From Venturia oleaginea (Eukaryota; Ascomycota; Dothideomycetes; Venturiales; Venturiaceae): DNA of 64,000 nt. The first letter of the stretch is position 1; the number at the start of each line of letters is the position of its first letter. Position numbers and translations under genes: made by a program. This document shows positions 11,128 to 22,810 of the stretch, one piece after another. Under the pieces are notes generated by a model. That model was not told the DNA's origin and did not search any database. It was given only the letters and a program-made list of their open reading frames with translations. The stretch covers positions 1,674,001 through 1,738,000 of the forward strand of contig JABMLP010000002.1 in NCBI GenBank assembly GCA_013176395.1, written 5' to 3'.

Positions 11128-12894
11128 AGCCGAAACTTTTCGTTGTGGGTGTACATTGGGACGGCTATACTGGGGGTCTTGGGTTATAGGGCATGCTTTT
11201 TATGAATTTTGTTGATTGAAATGACGTTATGGTCATGATGCATGTCAACGTATGTCTGTGTAATAGGATGCGAATACATCACTGTGTGTGCTCTGTCTTT
11301 TCGAACCTTTTCTTGTGTTTTCTGGGGCCGTCGATTGATTCGCTTACGCATTTACTTTCAGGACCCTGGCGACACAGCAGAGCCTGACACGACAGGAAGG
11401 TTGGTCTGAATGAACGCTGTTCGAAACTGTGCAATGTCCATGGAAAGAAACTGAAGCACTGACTTGTTTCAAACTTCATGTTTCTTCGCGAAGGCGTTTT
11501 CTGCTTATTTTTCAAGGTTGGAACTTTGAGTGTTTCGTTATCATCGTGGCTACCTAGTTGAAAGCGAACAAAAGAGAGGGAGGGAAGAAACCTTCGTTCA
11601 GAACAAGCGTGGAGGAAGAACATTGAAGAGAAAGTTCGAGCACAAGAATATGGTTGGTCGGTTGATTGGTCGCTTTTAGGCATAAATGGTGAGCCGACAC
11701 ATATTCCACGCTCCCTACATTGCGAGGGTCCTTGAGATGGCTTTTCACTGAAGAGGGGGCTAGTAAAATTGGTTGTGTTGGTATGGCGCATCCTACCGAT
11801 ACTGTGGATCAAATAAATCTAATTATTTAGCTGAGGACTGAGGGTCACGATCATGGCTGTTGGAAAGACGGGATGGCAGTTTAAAAGAGAAGAAGAAGAA
11901 GATTCTTGAAAATCCAACAAATATGGAAGGAATTCGTTAAATATTAATCACTATTTATACCTCTAGATCTGCTCCAAGCAAATCCTACCCTACAACTCCG
12001 CTCTCCGCCGCCTCGGTAATGACGAGACGTCTTTTACCAATTATATTACCGAACTCAAGCTCAAACCATTACAGCGAAACACGCCTCCCTCCATCAACAC
12101 GCATAAATAAACACTGCACCATTGAAAAAGTCGTCAACATCTATAGTGAGGCCCACAACCACATCCACAACCACATCCACCTCACACCCACTCAACCCCA
12201 TTCAAAGACAGTCCACCATTCCGTCACTACAACGCGGGCAAATAAGACGGGCCCACCAGAATTGCATGTGCTGCCATCACCAAGAAATAATCAATCAACG
12301 TTGGATGCGGAAAACGAAATAGATCCGTTATGAAATGGTGGCAATTCACTTGTGGGCCTTGTGTTTCTGTCCTGTTGTATATTCCGTCGCGGTTGTTGGG
12401 GTTATATGCGACATGGTCACGGGAAATGGCAAGGTGGGAGAGAAGGGTGGCGAGAAGGGTGGTGAGAAGGGTGGAAAGAAGGATGGACAGGAGGCAGATG
12501 AAGAGTTGAAGGATAAAAAGTGTGACTCGTGTAGGAATAGTCACATGCGAGGAGGGTTTTTGTCTCAGTATACACGGTGTTCCAAGTTGAGATGCTGACA
12601 TATACATTGCATGTCGCGATGAAACTGAAGAGAGGCAGAAAATAGTCAAATGATTCGTTTTTCCATTATTTCCTCCCATGTAGACTCGGAGGTCTTTCTC
12701 CCCCTCCTCTTCTTCGTAGTAACCAGCACCAAACTAGCTGGCTGGATGGTATCTTGCTGACTAGTAAAATATCGATGCGCTTCTACGTACACCTCCCCAC
12801 TCTCTTCATTTAAATAAGTATTATATACAGAACTGAAATGCTACCCACACCAAATAATGAACCATGAAAATCGAATAACAAACATCAAGAAGTA
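11128..12894. other. Intergenic, 1.8 kb, no firm gene
   Basis: No recognised gene. A 12-bp tandem repeat (gagaagggtggc type) at about 12438-12480 would encode Gly-Glu-Lys-Gly repeats in a short plus-strand ORF (12335-12598) with a hydrophobic start. I cannot support it as a gene. The right end is the 3' flank of the CRH-type gene. Confidence 0.35.
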
Positions 12895-14531
12895 TTACCA
12901 CGCGGCCACCAAACCAGCGAAAGCAGCAACGGCGACACCGCCCATTTCCAGCCTTGTGCCAGCATTCGTGGTCACTTGTTGTGGCCGAGCTGAGGCTGTC
13001 GACGATCCAAGTCCAAATGACGTCGCGTTATTGGCCGCCGTAGCGGTAGTAGCACCTTCGGCCGGGGCGCTCGTGATACCCGATGTCTTTAACGTCGAGG
13101 CAGCGCCAGCAGCTCCCTGAGACTTACTTGAAGCAGCAGAGTCAGGACCACCAGGATTGATGGTAACTGTTGGCAGTGTGCCGTTACTTGCAGGCGCGCC
13201 AGCAGCAACGATCCCTTGTCCTGCTGGAGAGGTAGAGTTGGAAGAGCCAGGCATTGCTGTTGCGGCTGCGGCACCGGGACCCATTCCTCCGTTTGGCTTT
13301 CCAACGCTGATGTTTACAACGGAAGGTTTGGCAGCAGCTGCTTGGCCTTGAGGACCAGTTCCGTTTACGGAGCTGCAGGGTGACTGTGTTGCTGCTGCGG
13401 CGGCTTCACCTTGTCCTGAAGCACCACCGAGGGTGATAGAGACCACGGATGGTTTGGCACCTGAGCCTGCTCCCGCTGCACCACCTGATTCCGCCGAGCC
13501 AGAAGACCCAGTCTCTGAAGAGCCGGATGCAGATCCACTGGCGCTGGCGAATGGGACTTCACCTGGTCCTGTTGAGTTCGAGGGTTCGCTACCACTGCTG
13601 GTGGGGAGGCTGGCTTGTGCAGGGGCGCCGAGGGCTTCGATGCTTTGGAAGGAGCCGGACATATCCTTGTAGGCATACGACGCCGCCGGATTATAGTTGA
13701 TGATCTTGACGCTTTGAACAACCATGTTGAATGGCCCCTTGGAAAAGTCGGTCAAGCCGCCCGCCCATTCAATAGTACCGGGGGAATTTCCTGGGGATCC
13801 TGCGACCCAGTTGCCGAAGCGAATGTTCATTGGTGTCTGAGGATAGTTCTTACCTCCGACAGCATCGGCAAAGTTGAGCGTTCGAACAGGTGCATCGTTG
13901 ATAAACCAGGTGGTTGTTTCTTGGGTCCAGTTCACGGCGTATTTTGTGAAAGTCGTTTCTGGAGATGTCACTGGGTGAAATTGGCCACGGTCATATGTGG
14001 TTGTGTTTCCCTTTCCGAAGTAATTGCCTTTGAAACATCTTGTTAGAACTGCGATCGACAGAACGTAGCCGAAAGTAACCTACTCTGTGCTCTGGCAGTG
14101 TCACTGCCAATCCACTCCCAGTCGATTTCGTCCAGAGCATCGCTCTGCATAACAAAACTTGAGACGATCCCAGCTCCGGGCGCGGCTTTCATAACAACCT
14201 CGACATATCCGAATTGGATGTAGAAATTTGATTGAATGGTTGGGCCTTCACCAAGTTTGGTGATGGAGTATTCAGCGCCGTCTGGGATATAGTTGATTGA
14301 TCCAGTCGTTGTCTTGAATTCCTTAGCCGCGTCTGCGCCTTGTCGAAAATCGGTGCTAAATTCTGCTAAAAGACCTGGCTTGGTTGGACACCCACCTAGT
14401 ATTAATTAGCTTTGCAAACGGATGCTGGGGAGGATATACTGACTCTTTTTGGTTGGGTCACAATCCGAGAAGGTCTGAGCCAGAGAGGTCGATGCCAAGG
14501 CTAGCAACGAGAGCGTATTGAAGTATCTCAT
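12895..14531 (-). CDS. GPI-anchored GH16 CRH-type cell-wall transglycosidase
   Basis: Exons on the minus strand are 14531-14444, 14395-14084 and 14027-12895, about 510 aa. The N-terminus (MRYFNTLSLLALASTSLA) is a clear signal peptide. The GH16 catalytic motif is DEIDWEWIG, with Glu nucleophile, Asp and acid/base Glu all present, followed by NYFGKGNTTTYDRG and the conserved WFINDAP strand. CRH enzymes cross-link chitin to beta-glucan in the fungal wall. The Cys-rich start (SDCDPTKKSGCP) is typical. The last third is Ser/Gly/Ala-rich with three variants of a KPSVVxI-(S/T)-G-like repeat. The C-terminus ends in a hydrophobic tail (GGVAVAAFAGLVAAW), which is the GPI-addition signal. Both introns have standard donors (GTCAGT, GTAGGT). 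Confidence 0.88.
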
Positions 14532-16260
14532 GATGACAATGTCGTGATATATTAAACAGATGAGGCGGTGGGAAGGCCAATATCAAAGCTTGATATGTTT
14601 ATTGGCTGCTCGTATCGGTTCTCAATGCACCTTCAAAGAACAGTTGGGTCGGATGAAAGACTGTATCAATTTGAGAATGAAATCCACTAGGGCAACGAAT
14701 GAAAGATTTTTCTGGACTGAAATAGCGATAGGGTAGAGTTGTATGTTTTGCACTGCAAGCCGGAGACGAAGAAAGAATGGAAGGAAGAGCAAAAGTATTC
14801 ACAAAAAGAGTGAGATGGCTAAGGGAAAGATAGTAAGCAAAGGTGGGCAAGATGTGCAGCGATGCCCATGTTTTTCACATCTTCCTTAAAGGTCCACGAT
14901 TAGCCAGGAGCAAATGAAAAGGGGGAGAGGCGATGGGCTGGGCAGAAAACAAAGGTTGGCATTTGCAGTGCTGAAACCGAAACGGTGAGGTTCCGGTTGC
15001 CTCCCTGGAGCCGCGTTGCTTCACCATCAGCACAACGACCCAATAGGGATGTCCGCAAGCAATGCAGGTACATTCGTCCAAGGCCTACGGCACGTTTGAT
15101 CTGGTCTGACAGGACCACAGCTCGTTTGTACCGCGAGGAAGCGCCCACATGTTCCTGGTCGTTTCTTGCTTTGCAGCTTCTGGATCCGTATCCGCTTCAT
15201 AGGGAGATATCTGGTTGTGTTTCTCCAGCCTCTGCTAGAAATGGTCATTTGCATGTCCGGACCGCCGTCTGCCGGCGCGCACTCAAACAAAACGAGTACG
15301 TGTACGTGTTGCTCGAAGGAGAAGCTTGCGCTGAGTTCAGGAAGACTGGCGGATCTAAGGACGGGATTGCCTGGGTTCCGAGTGCCAATCGGGAGACAGC
15401 GATGAGGTAGTTGTGGATGAAGAAAGCAAGAAGATGGATAGGAGCATCAGTCAGTGGGAAAGATGGATGCTTGTGCTGATCTCAGGGGGGTAGGGCGGAC
15501 ATGCTTGGCTGGCGCGGTCTATTTTTGATGCACCTCAAATCTTCATCATCTTCCTCATCTTGTTCTCCTGACCTAGCAATCCTGATCTGGGATACCGATG
15601 TAATTGCGAGCCAACGGCTGTCTCTTGAAACAAGAAATGTTAAGACTAACCAATGGCTGATACAACATTGAACATGGTTGTTGTTTTGATTCAACCACCA
15701 CCGATCGATTCGAAGCTAAAAGGATTTACGTAGCCGCACACCCGCCAGGTTGTGCAGTGATTCGAACTGCCATAGGAACAGGCCGAACTCGCGAATGAGC
15801 AGACGTCAAGGGGCGGTTCTGGAGGAGCAGAAAGAGATGGACCACTAAAAGGAATATCCAACCGAGTACGAGAGACCACTTGGAGAGAGTCTGTTCGTGG
15901 TGGGAGATTGGCTTCCACCATCATCACTTCTAACTTCGCGCAACATCACTTTATCCAAACCCCCTCTAACAACTCTACAGCTCGTTTTGAATTGTCACAT
16001 CACATCTACATATCAAGTCGCTTGCACTACCACGTGCTGAAAGATTGCGCGTCATAATTGAAATTCAGACGGGCTGGCTGGTGCAACAGCCTGTAGCGTA
16101 CACACGCGGTATTAATTTCCTCTAGCTATCCAGACCACAGAAACCAGAAAACGCTGGAACAATGCTGAAAAGTCAAACGCAAAAGCGGAAAACCAAACGA
16201 GAATTCTACCTTGGACTCCAATGACAGTAGAAACACCCCATCAACTACAGAGCCAAGCTC
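14532..16260. other. Intergenic, 1.7 kb
   Basis: Promoter region of the minus-strand CRH-type gene and 3' flank of the minus-strand peroxidase gene. The ORFs of up to 141 codons here show no family motif or sensible composition. Nothing further was identified. Confidence 0.4.
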
Positions 16261-17657
16261 TCAAGGATTCAAACCCTCGATGATCTCGTCAGCAAGGTTA
16301 TATCCTCTCTCACCTCCGTTCCATCCGCCATTGTTACCGCCATTGTTACCGCCATTGTTACCGCCCTTGTGACCACCATTATTACCACCATTATTACCAC
16401 CCTTGTTACCACCATTGTTACTGCCATTGTTGCCACCCTTGTTACCGCCATTGTTACCATTGTTACCATTGTTACCATTGTTACCATTGTTACCATTGTT
16501 ACCACTGTTACCATTGTTACCACTGTTACCACCATTGTTACCACCCCTGTTACCATTGCTACCATTGTTACCACTGTTACCACCCTTGTTACCACCCTTG
16601 TTACCATTGTTACCACCATTGTTACCATTGTGACCACCATTGTTGCCACCCTTGTTACCACTGTTGTTACCACTGTTGTTACCACCATTGTTACCGCCCT
16701 TGTTGCCCCCGTTATTGCCACCACCACCCCGATTCGGATCCTGCCCCTCCCAAAAAGTCAACCTGTCCACAATCGCCCCATTCTCACTCGCTTCAACCCG
16801 TCTCCTCGGAATGCGGAACCCATCCATCACAGGAAATCTCTCTTCCAACAACCATCTCTGAACCCGTGCTTTGGGACACCTAAGCGCATCCGCATTCTGT
16901 GCTGTCACAGTTCCAATCTCATCACTCATGGTAAGAAGCACAAGAGCAGCCTCCCCCTGCGCCGCAGTCAACCCACCCTGATCCAGCGGCCCATTCCCGG
17001 CCTTCTGCGACTCCTTCGTTCGCCGATTCCTCGTTCGCGCAACAGAACTCGTATTTAACCACGGCAAAAACGAGTCCGCCAGAAACTGTTGGACGAGAGG
17101 TGGATTCACTACAATATTATTGCCTTGATTCTTATCCAGTCGCGAAATGGAAACATCGTGTTCCGTGATCCCATGCGCGTTTAGTTGGTCGAGATCGAAA
17201 AGGGTGGTTTCGAGTGGGAGCTTGAGTTTCGAGAGCATACCTGTTGATACCGTGTTTGCGAAGTCGGGGGAGAAGTTCAGAGATTCGATTTGTGCGCGGT
17301 CGAATTGGGCTTTTGAGATGCGGCGGCCGTCGCGGGGGCTGTTGATTTTCTTCGTCAGCATTGTGAGGTCAAGGTATGCACTCAAATCTCTTGCCAAAAG
17401 ATGAGGAGGTATTCTTACAGGTAGGCATGGTTTGCTGCTGTATTCAGGAATGGACAGGGTGAGCGCGTGGAACCTTTTATATTTGATGCAGGAATCCATT
17501 CGTGACGTCCTGAGAAAGGACCATCGTTGGGGTTGTTTGGCGGTGGGCTGCTGAAACGGGCACTGCTATCGACTCGTGCATCTTCATTGTTGAACTGCGG
17601 CAATGCAAGACATGAAGTTGTGAGGCCAGCGGCCAACAGAATAACCGCAGTATACAT
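16261..17657 (-). CDS. Secreted heme-thiolate peroxidase (Peroxidase_2) with Asn/Gly tail
   Basis: Minus-strand exons 17657-17419 and 17338-16261 (80-bp intron GTAAGA...AACAG) give about 438 aa. The protein resembles fungal chloroperoxidase/unspecific peroxygenase enzymes, which use heme bound to a cysteine thiolate to oxidise or halogenate substrates with H2O2. Seen: a signal peptide (MYTAVILLAAGLTTSCLA), the heme-ligand motif SPCPFLNTAANHAYLPRDG with Cys68 formed across the intron, and the EHDVSISRLD segment matching the family's E-H-D-x-S-x-S-R-x-D. After about residue 290 the usual fold gives way to some 130 residues of GGNNGG/GGNKGG repeats, encoded by a 9-bp-period minisatellite, then a short unique end (ERGYNLADEIIEGLNP). 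The tail is unusual for the family. Activity is plausible but untested. Confidence 0.8.
16313..16735 (-). repeat. Coding minisatellite (9-bp period) in the peroxidase gene
   Basis: About 45 imperfect units of ttaccatt(g/a)/ttaccaccattg on the plus strand read as Gly-Asn-Asn-Gly and Gly-Asn-Lys-Gly units on the minus strand. The period is 9 bp with 18-bp higher-order units, and the frame is kept open throughout. Such arrays change length readily, so the tail length is likely polymorphic between strains. Confidence 0.9.
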
Positions 17658-18857
17658 TTGGATGAGCTGAAAGGGAAAGAAGGGGATGAGTGGGCAGGCA
17701 TCTTAGCTGGGATATCAGAGCTCTTTTATTTTGATAGCAGTAAAAATTACGAGGATACAATTGATATCCAGGAAATTGAATAGGCCTCCCTTCCGTGGTA
17801 AAAAAAGAAATCCAGATTCGAAACATTGACAGGTACGGGCAAGCTAATAGAGTAGGAGGCTATATAGGCATTAAAGAGTGCCATTTGGCGAGGTCGGCAT
17901 GAATGTGGAGATGGGTTACAAAAACATTGAACCTGAATGGCTGAAGGCCTCGAGGTCTAGGCTTTCCAGCACTTTACTGTGGATAACATCGGGGTGCATG
18001 GGGCGCTCTGGGAGAAATTCCGATTATCTGTCTACTATATACGGCGAACTGGTGGCCCGAGACATGGGGGAACCACGAATGTTTGCGACATGTGAAGGAT
18101 TTTGTGTTGGTTCGATGCGCTATTGAATGGAGAGGTGATGAATTTAATATGTAAGTACCAAATTTGGACGTTGGTGAGAAGGTTCCCTTGTACGTAAAAG
18201 AATGATGAACAGAAGGGTTTGTAGTGACTCAATTCAACGTTCCGGTACCATTCGAGCCGAGTGTCTTACTGCTTACGAATCGCAAAGCCACACGCATCAA
18301 CTTCTTACACCAAGAGAGAAGAGCGAGAAAAATCCATTGTGCGCGACGCGAAAGTACGACTTGGTTGTATCGCACTGATGGCTAGCTCCAACGCGTTTAT
18401 GGAGGGACGTTGAGGGCGACCATTGACTTGAACAACTCACGCTTGCATTGCGAGCAGGTATTGTTCGAGCTACGGACCGTGGGTATGTTTGAAGCAGTCT
18501 AAACCTTGTTTCGCAAATTCCAGATGTTGTCGTGGCTGTTCATATGACTTCGGCCCGAATTGGCTATTCTGAGCATGGCGCAGTCTTGCTTGTACTTTAC
18601 CCACCGCATTGAGTTGTCTTCGCAAGGAACGTGGATTTCTAGACCGTGATTGTCCTCGATACTGTTCTCATCCAGCCAATTGATTGAGTGGCCGTTCCTA
18701 ATCGCCAGCTTAGTTTCACGGATGTGTCCCTTGATGACATTGTCAAGCTTGTCCATTAACAGGCTGAGCAGGTTTTTGCAGGTGGGTAAGAAACTCCTTC
18801 GAACATTGCAAACAAGTTCGTGATATGATAAACATGTGGCGGCGAATTCGTCTTCAT
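17658..18857. other. Intergenic between peroxidase gene and mitochondrial uL2 gene
   Basis: Promoter of the minus-strand peroxidase gene and 3' flank of the minus-strand uL2m gene. A minus-strand ORF 18499-18915 overlaps the last uL2m exon in another frame and is not supported as a gene. Confidence 0.4.
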
Positions 18858-20091
18858 CTATGCAGACTTGCTCCTCCTCTTGCCTTGATTCCTTACGCGC
18901 TCGTGTACAACCCATTTATTGATATTTCGAACAGCCCGGGTCTTGTAACCGCCTTTAGACTGTACAGATTGTTAGGAAAAGGGACATTGTGGGCTCGACA
19001 TAGTAACTTACGGGAGTTCCCCAGGGACTAGTAGGGTTCACGTTACCCTTGGATTTACCTCGACCACCTCCGTGAGGATGGTCGCCTGCAACTGGTTAGC
19101 CACTTGTTTTCGAATATCAAGTGCACACGGAGTACATACAGGCGTTCATAGCCAAACCTCTTACTGTCGGCCTGATATTCAACCATCTCGACCGACCAGC
19201 CTTGCCCAATTGTCTGAAATGCCAGTGAGGATTGCTAGCAACTCCAATGGTAGCACAAGCATCCTTGTCTACCTTTCTGACTTCACCACTTTGTAACTTG
19301 ACAATGACGTGCCGGGACTTCTTGCCAGGCTGGTCATCTTTGCCCACTACCACGGCGTATGTGCCAGCGCTGCGACAGAATACAGCGCCTTTTCCCTTTG
19401 TGCTGCCCACGTTATAGACCTGTGTTCCCGAAGGGATAAGATGCAGAGGCAGGCAGTTGCCTCTGAAAGCTGTCCTTGCTGCCAGCATACCAGGATCCAT
19501 GCCTCCACCCATAGACTTGAGCAATTCCCTGGGAAGGCCAGCTCGGTAACTCGTCGTCGTGTCTCCTGCTCTCATTCCTTCGGCCGCAATAATGTAGCTC
19601 TTTTTCCCGGTCTTAGTTTCAGTAAGGAGAGCCAGATGGGCACTACGATTGGGATCGTATTCAATTCGTTCCACGATATGCTCGCCTGGTGCCTGTCTCT
19701 CGAAATCAACAGTCCTTAACCTTCGCCTATGTCCACCTCCACGATGACGCACAGTGACGCGACCAGTGTGATTTCTTCCTCCTTTTCCATGTCCAACTTT
19801 GGGGAGAGTCAAGGGCCAGAATGGCTTGCCTTTGTGGAGATGATCGTTGATGGGGCGTTTGAGATGGCGAACACCCGGGGTTCGAGGTTTATAGGATCTG
19901 ATAATTATATTGGATGACCTCTGTCTAATTGCTGGGCCTCCAAATTCAGGAGTGGGAGCTTTCGTCGTTGATGGTGCAATGGTAGCCGGTGTAGGTTCGC
20001 CTACGACGGTGGCATAGCCTCTGTGAAGACGGGCGACGGGACAATGGGGAACGAATTTGGACGTTCGGGCCAGTAGCCGCGGTTGCAGCAT
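18858..20091 (-). CDS. RML2: Mitochondrial large-subunit ribosomal protein uL2m
   Basis: Minus-strand exons 20091-19140, 19085-19012 and 18959-18858 give about 375 aa. uL2 is a core peptidyl-transferase-centre protein of the 60S-like mitoribosomal subunit. Seen: a basic, mitochondrial-targeting-like N-terminus ([13 protein letters not shown]), the RNA-binding part ([20 protein letters not shown]), the middle [19 protein letters not shown] segment, and the uL2 signature [18 protein letters not shown] formed across intron 1, followed by [14 protein letters not shown] across intron 2 and ending [12 protein letters not shown]. The frame is open a few codons upstream but without an ATG, so the Met at 20091 is chosen. 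Introns have GTATGT and GTAAGT donors. Confidence 0.95.
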
Positions 20092-20420
20092 GGTGAATTT
20101 GACCAAGATGCTGCAATGGCTTGCGGCGCGAGTGGAATTGATGATCTTGCCATGGATGGGCTCGAAAGTTGAACTTCGAGAAGTTTGGCACGTGATCTGA
20201 ATATGACGGACCGAAAAGATTGCACTATCACTGATATTGCCTGTCTACCTCTCTCTTTCCTCTATCATTCATCATTCTCTCTGTCCTCTTGGAATAGGCT
20301 GCTGCTGTCAATTACATGAAAAACAATCACCGCTGACTCGATGAGATGGCCGCTCCAAAACTCCCTGCCATACGATATGCAATCATGACAAGATACAAAT
20401 ACAATCGAATACCGACGCCA
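20092..20420. other. Short intergenic: uL2m leader and 3' flank of the unknown 347-aa gene
   Basis: No gene seen. It contains the uL2m promoter and leader on the minus strand, with CT-rich sequence near 20250-20290. Confidence 0.4.
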
Positions 20421-21515
20421 TCAAATACCAATTCTTCTCTCGGAAGCATCGGCGTCGGCTAAAAACTTGAGACACTCGTTGTACGACGCCCAGTCAGTAT
20501 CTTTCATAGACCTGACGTACGGATCATCGTCAATTTGGATGCCCTTTGTCTCCATCTCATCCTCCTTTTCTTCGGCAACTGTAATCCTAGCAATCAGCGG
20601 TGGTGGGCACCTTGTGGACTGGCCATCCGCCTGCATGCGCACATCCTGGCCAGCTCTCAAACCTCGGGCTTTGAGATCTGCAATGTCTTCGAGCTGGAAG
20701 CTGGCAATGGTCTTTGGATGCTCCTTATCTTTAGGATCTGGCGCCGGCGAGAACTCAAAACTCACTTCCATGAATTGGGCAGCCCACACACGCTCGCCCT
20801 CATAGCCGAAGTGGTTACCAGACTCAGCTCCACGGGCGTGGCCGCCTTCGACTTGGCCCACAAGTACACCTGGAGGACCACCAGCGATCGCGCCTGCGTC
20901 CAAACCGGCGCCTACCGTGGCTCTTGCATGTCGTGAAGAGCCAGTGTGCACGTCGCCATTGGTGACAAGCTGGACGCCAGTACATAACCAGATCTTTGGT
21001 GCCTTGAATTGGCGGCCGAAGAAAGCTTTGCGCGAAATCGAGGCTTGCGTTCGAATCCATTTATCGATTCCTGGCTGTTTCATGACGGACTTTTCCAGAA
21101 ATGAGTATGTCCTAGAACTCCATTCAGTTTGCGTTACGTCTGATAGGATGCTTGCGACTTACTTCTTAATCCTCAATCTGCGACCCGAATCTCCCTCCAA
21201 AGTCGCTGTGACTTTACCATCAGCTCCTCCTTCAGCCTTGATCCATTCTGAAAATTTGACGCTCATCGAAGTCTCCTTCGATAGCTCAAAATTGATTCCA
21301 TATCCTCTGGCATCAATTTGCGGTTCCGTCGACCAGGGTGCTATCGCTTTCTCATACTCGGCCTGCGATGCAAGGTCTTGTCGGTACTCGAATCGTTCCC
21401 GCTCTTTGCTCTCTTCAATATTAAAAATGTTCAAGAATAGACTGCCAATGCGAATGTCTCGTGGACTGAGTCCTCTTTCATATGGCAGAAAGCTGTGGAT
21501 TTGGGTCGCCGACAT
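20421..21515 (-). CDS. Conserved-looking protein of unknown function, 347 aa
   Basis: Minus-strand exons 21515-21163 and 21111-20421 (51-bp intron GTAAGT...TTCTAG) give about 347 aa. The reading frame continues cleanly over the junction (RIKKTYSFLEKSVMKQ), which supports a real gene. There is no signal peptide. The N-terminal half is mixed alpha/beta-like (IGSLFLNIFNIEESKERERF, ARGYGINFELSKE). The centre has a Gly/Ala-rich stretch (ARATVGAGLDAGAIAGGPPG) after a beta strand (KIWLCTGVQLVTNGDVHTG), then an acidic C-terminal part. The layout, a tox-like start followed by strand, Gly/Ala loop and strand, loosely recalls proteins with membrane-inserting hairpins such as fungal gasdermin-like proteins. 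That is only a structural guess; I assign no function. Confidence 0.65.
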
Positions 21516-22810
21516 AGTGTTAATAACAGATGGTAGTGTTGGATAATGTGAATTGTTCGACAAAATCCAGAGGCACCGCAGACATTATAACTGCTCTTCA
21601 TTGGAAGCGGGATGCAGGCTTAGCTTCTGTGGCGGGTGGCTGTGTGTGCTGCGGCCACTTATGAGACACGACTCTTCCGCTCTCCTACAACGAACAGAAC
21701 AGCAATCTGATGACAGCTACTCATAGCCTCAGTTCTAGAGAGATACGGAGCTGAAAATGACGAGCCTCGTTGCGTTCCACTGCGCAAAGCATGCTTCTCT
21801 AGGAACGTCTTACAAAACCTCAACTTCGGGGATCGCGACCGCAGAGCAGTATATACACCGGATGGCACAATTCCGAAGGCGCCTGAACGACCAAATTCAT
21901 GATAGATGCGGTCTTCAATTAGGTCGCATGCCCTCTAGTGAATGCGTTGCCACAAAGACGAAGTCATGCCTCAAACAAGCCTCATCGGTCTCCTCCCAAG
22001 ACCTCAAGTCGATGGAAATATCCTGCGACAACCTGGGACGAAACTTTATCGCATTGATGTACTTCCGCTTCTTGGTTGTTTATCAAGCTCAAAGACCTTC
22101 ATGGACCTCGACTTGTCCCGAGCCACAGTCAAGCATCGACATGCGCCAGTCAGTCAACACTCGGATAAGAACGATATCTACAATTCTCTGCATCCTCTAA
22201 GTTGAGATTAGCTCTCGGTGATGGTTTACAGGAATCAGCTTTGCCACCTTGGAAAAATTATGCTGGTGTTAGAACAGGACAGGCCAAAGTGGTCTCATTC
22301 CCGAGGAACCTCCAGATACTGTACTTGAACTTTTCAACAAAACGCTATCTTGGTGTCCTTCGCACCATGGAACAAAACCACAGAGCTAGTTAATCCATGG
22401 TCTGGATATGAGTACCAGCCTTTGAACAGATGACACGATCACCTACATACTATGTATGCATTCCAAAGGTCATCAGAACGGCGTTCATCGATATGCGATC
22501 CTCACCAAAAGATCTCAATACCCCTACTCCAACTTCACCAAAGCCGGCGGCTTCGTATTCGTCCTGCTCTCCATTTTATCCCTTTAAAAGCAACAACAAT
22601 AAACCTCGCCGAATCCATCTACCACTCCTCTCTCTGATACTCCAGATGCGGATCAAAACAACTCCCACTGGTACAAACCCGATCCCTAGCATTACAATAC
22701 AATGTGATCGCTAATAAGCCAAGTGTGTTGACTCATACTCCCGCCTTCGACATCTTAGCAACACAAGAAAAGTCTAGCCTCAAAACACCCCTCGATTCCC
22801 CGCCACTACA
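21516..22810. other. Intergenic, 1.3 kb, no firm gene
   Basis: Open frames of up to 147 codons occur on the plus strand near 21757-22200, and a minus-strand segment near 21880 reads IEDRIYHEFGRSGAFGIVPS, but nothing joins into a convincing gene. It may hold eroded coding sequence. Confidence 0.3.

Noticed and set aside
11279..11812. Minus-strand 177-codon ORF
   Set aside because: No domain, unusual composition, no splice or promoter support; chance ORF in an intergenic region.
12335..12598. Short plus-strand ORF with a hydrophobic start and Gly-Glu-Lys repeats
   Set aside because: The repeats come from a simple tandem DNA repeat and there is no other evidence of a gene.
14985..15410. 141-codon plus-strand ORF
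   Set aside because: Arg/Ser/Cys-rich shadow composition, no motif, no partner exons.
16320..16735. Regular short repeats that might suggest a CRISPR array
   Set aside because: The units are 9 bp with no spacers, and they encode an open Asn/Gly tail in a eukaryotic gene.
18499..18915. Minus-strand 138-codon ORF below the mitochondrial uL2 gene
   Set aside because: Its start lies in the last uL2m exon in another frame, and nothing about it is family-like; most likely 3' UTR.
20092..20106. Upstream TTG start for the mitochondrial uL2 protein
   Set aside because: Not an ATG; the Met at 20091 gives a normal mitochondrial targeting start.
21757..22200. 147-codon plus-strand ORF
   Set aside because: No recognisable motif, and the neighbouring frames are equally open; not supported as a gene.
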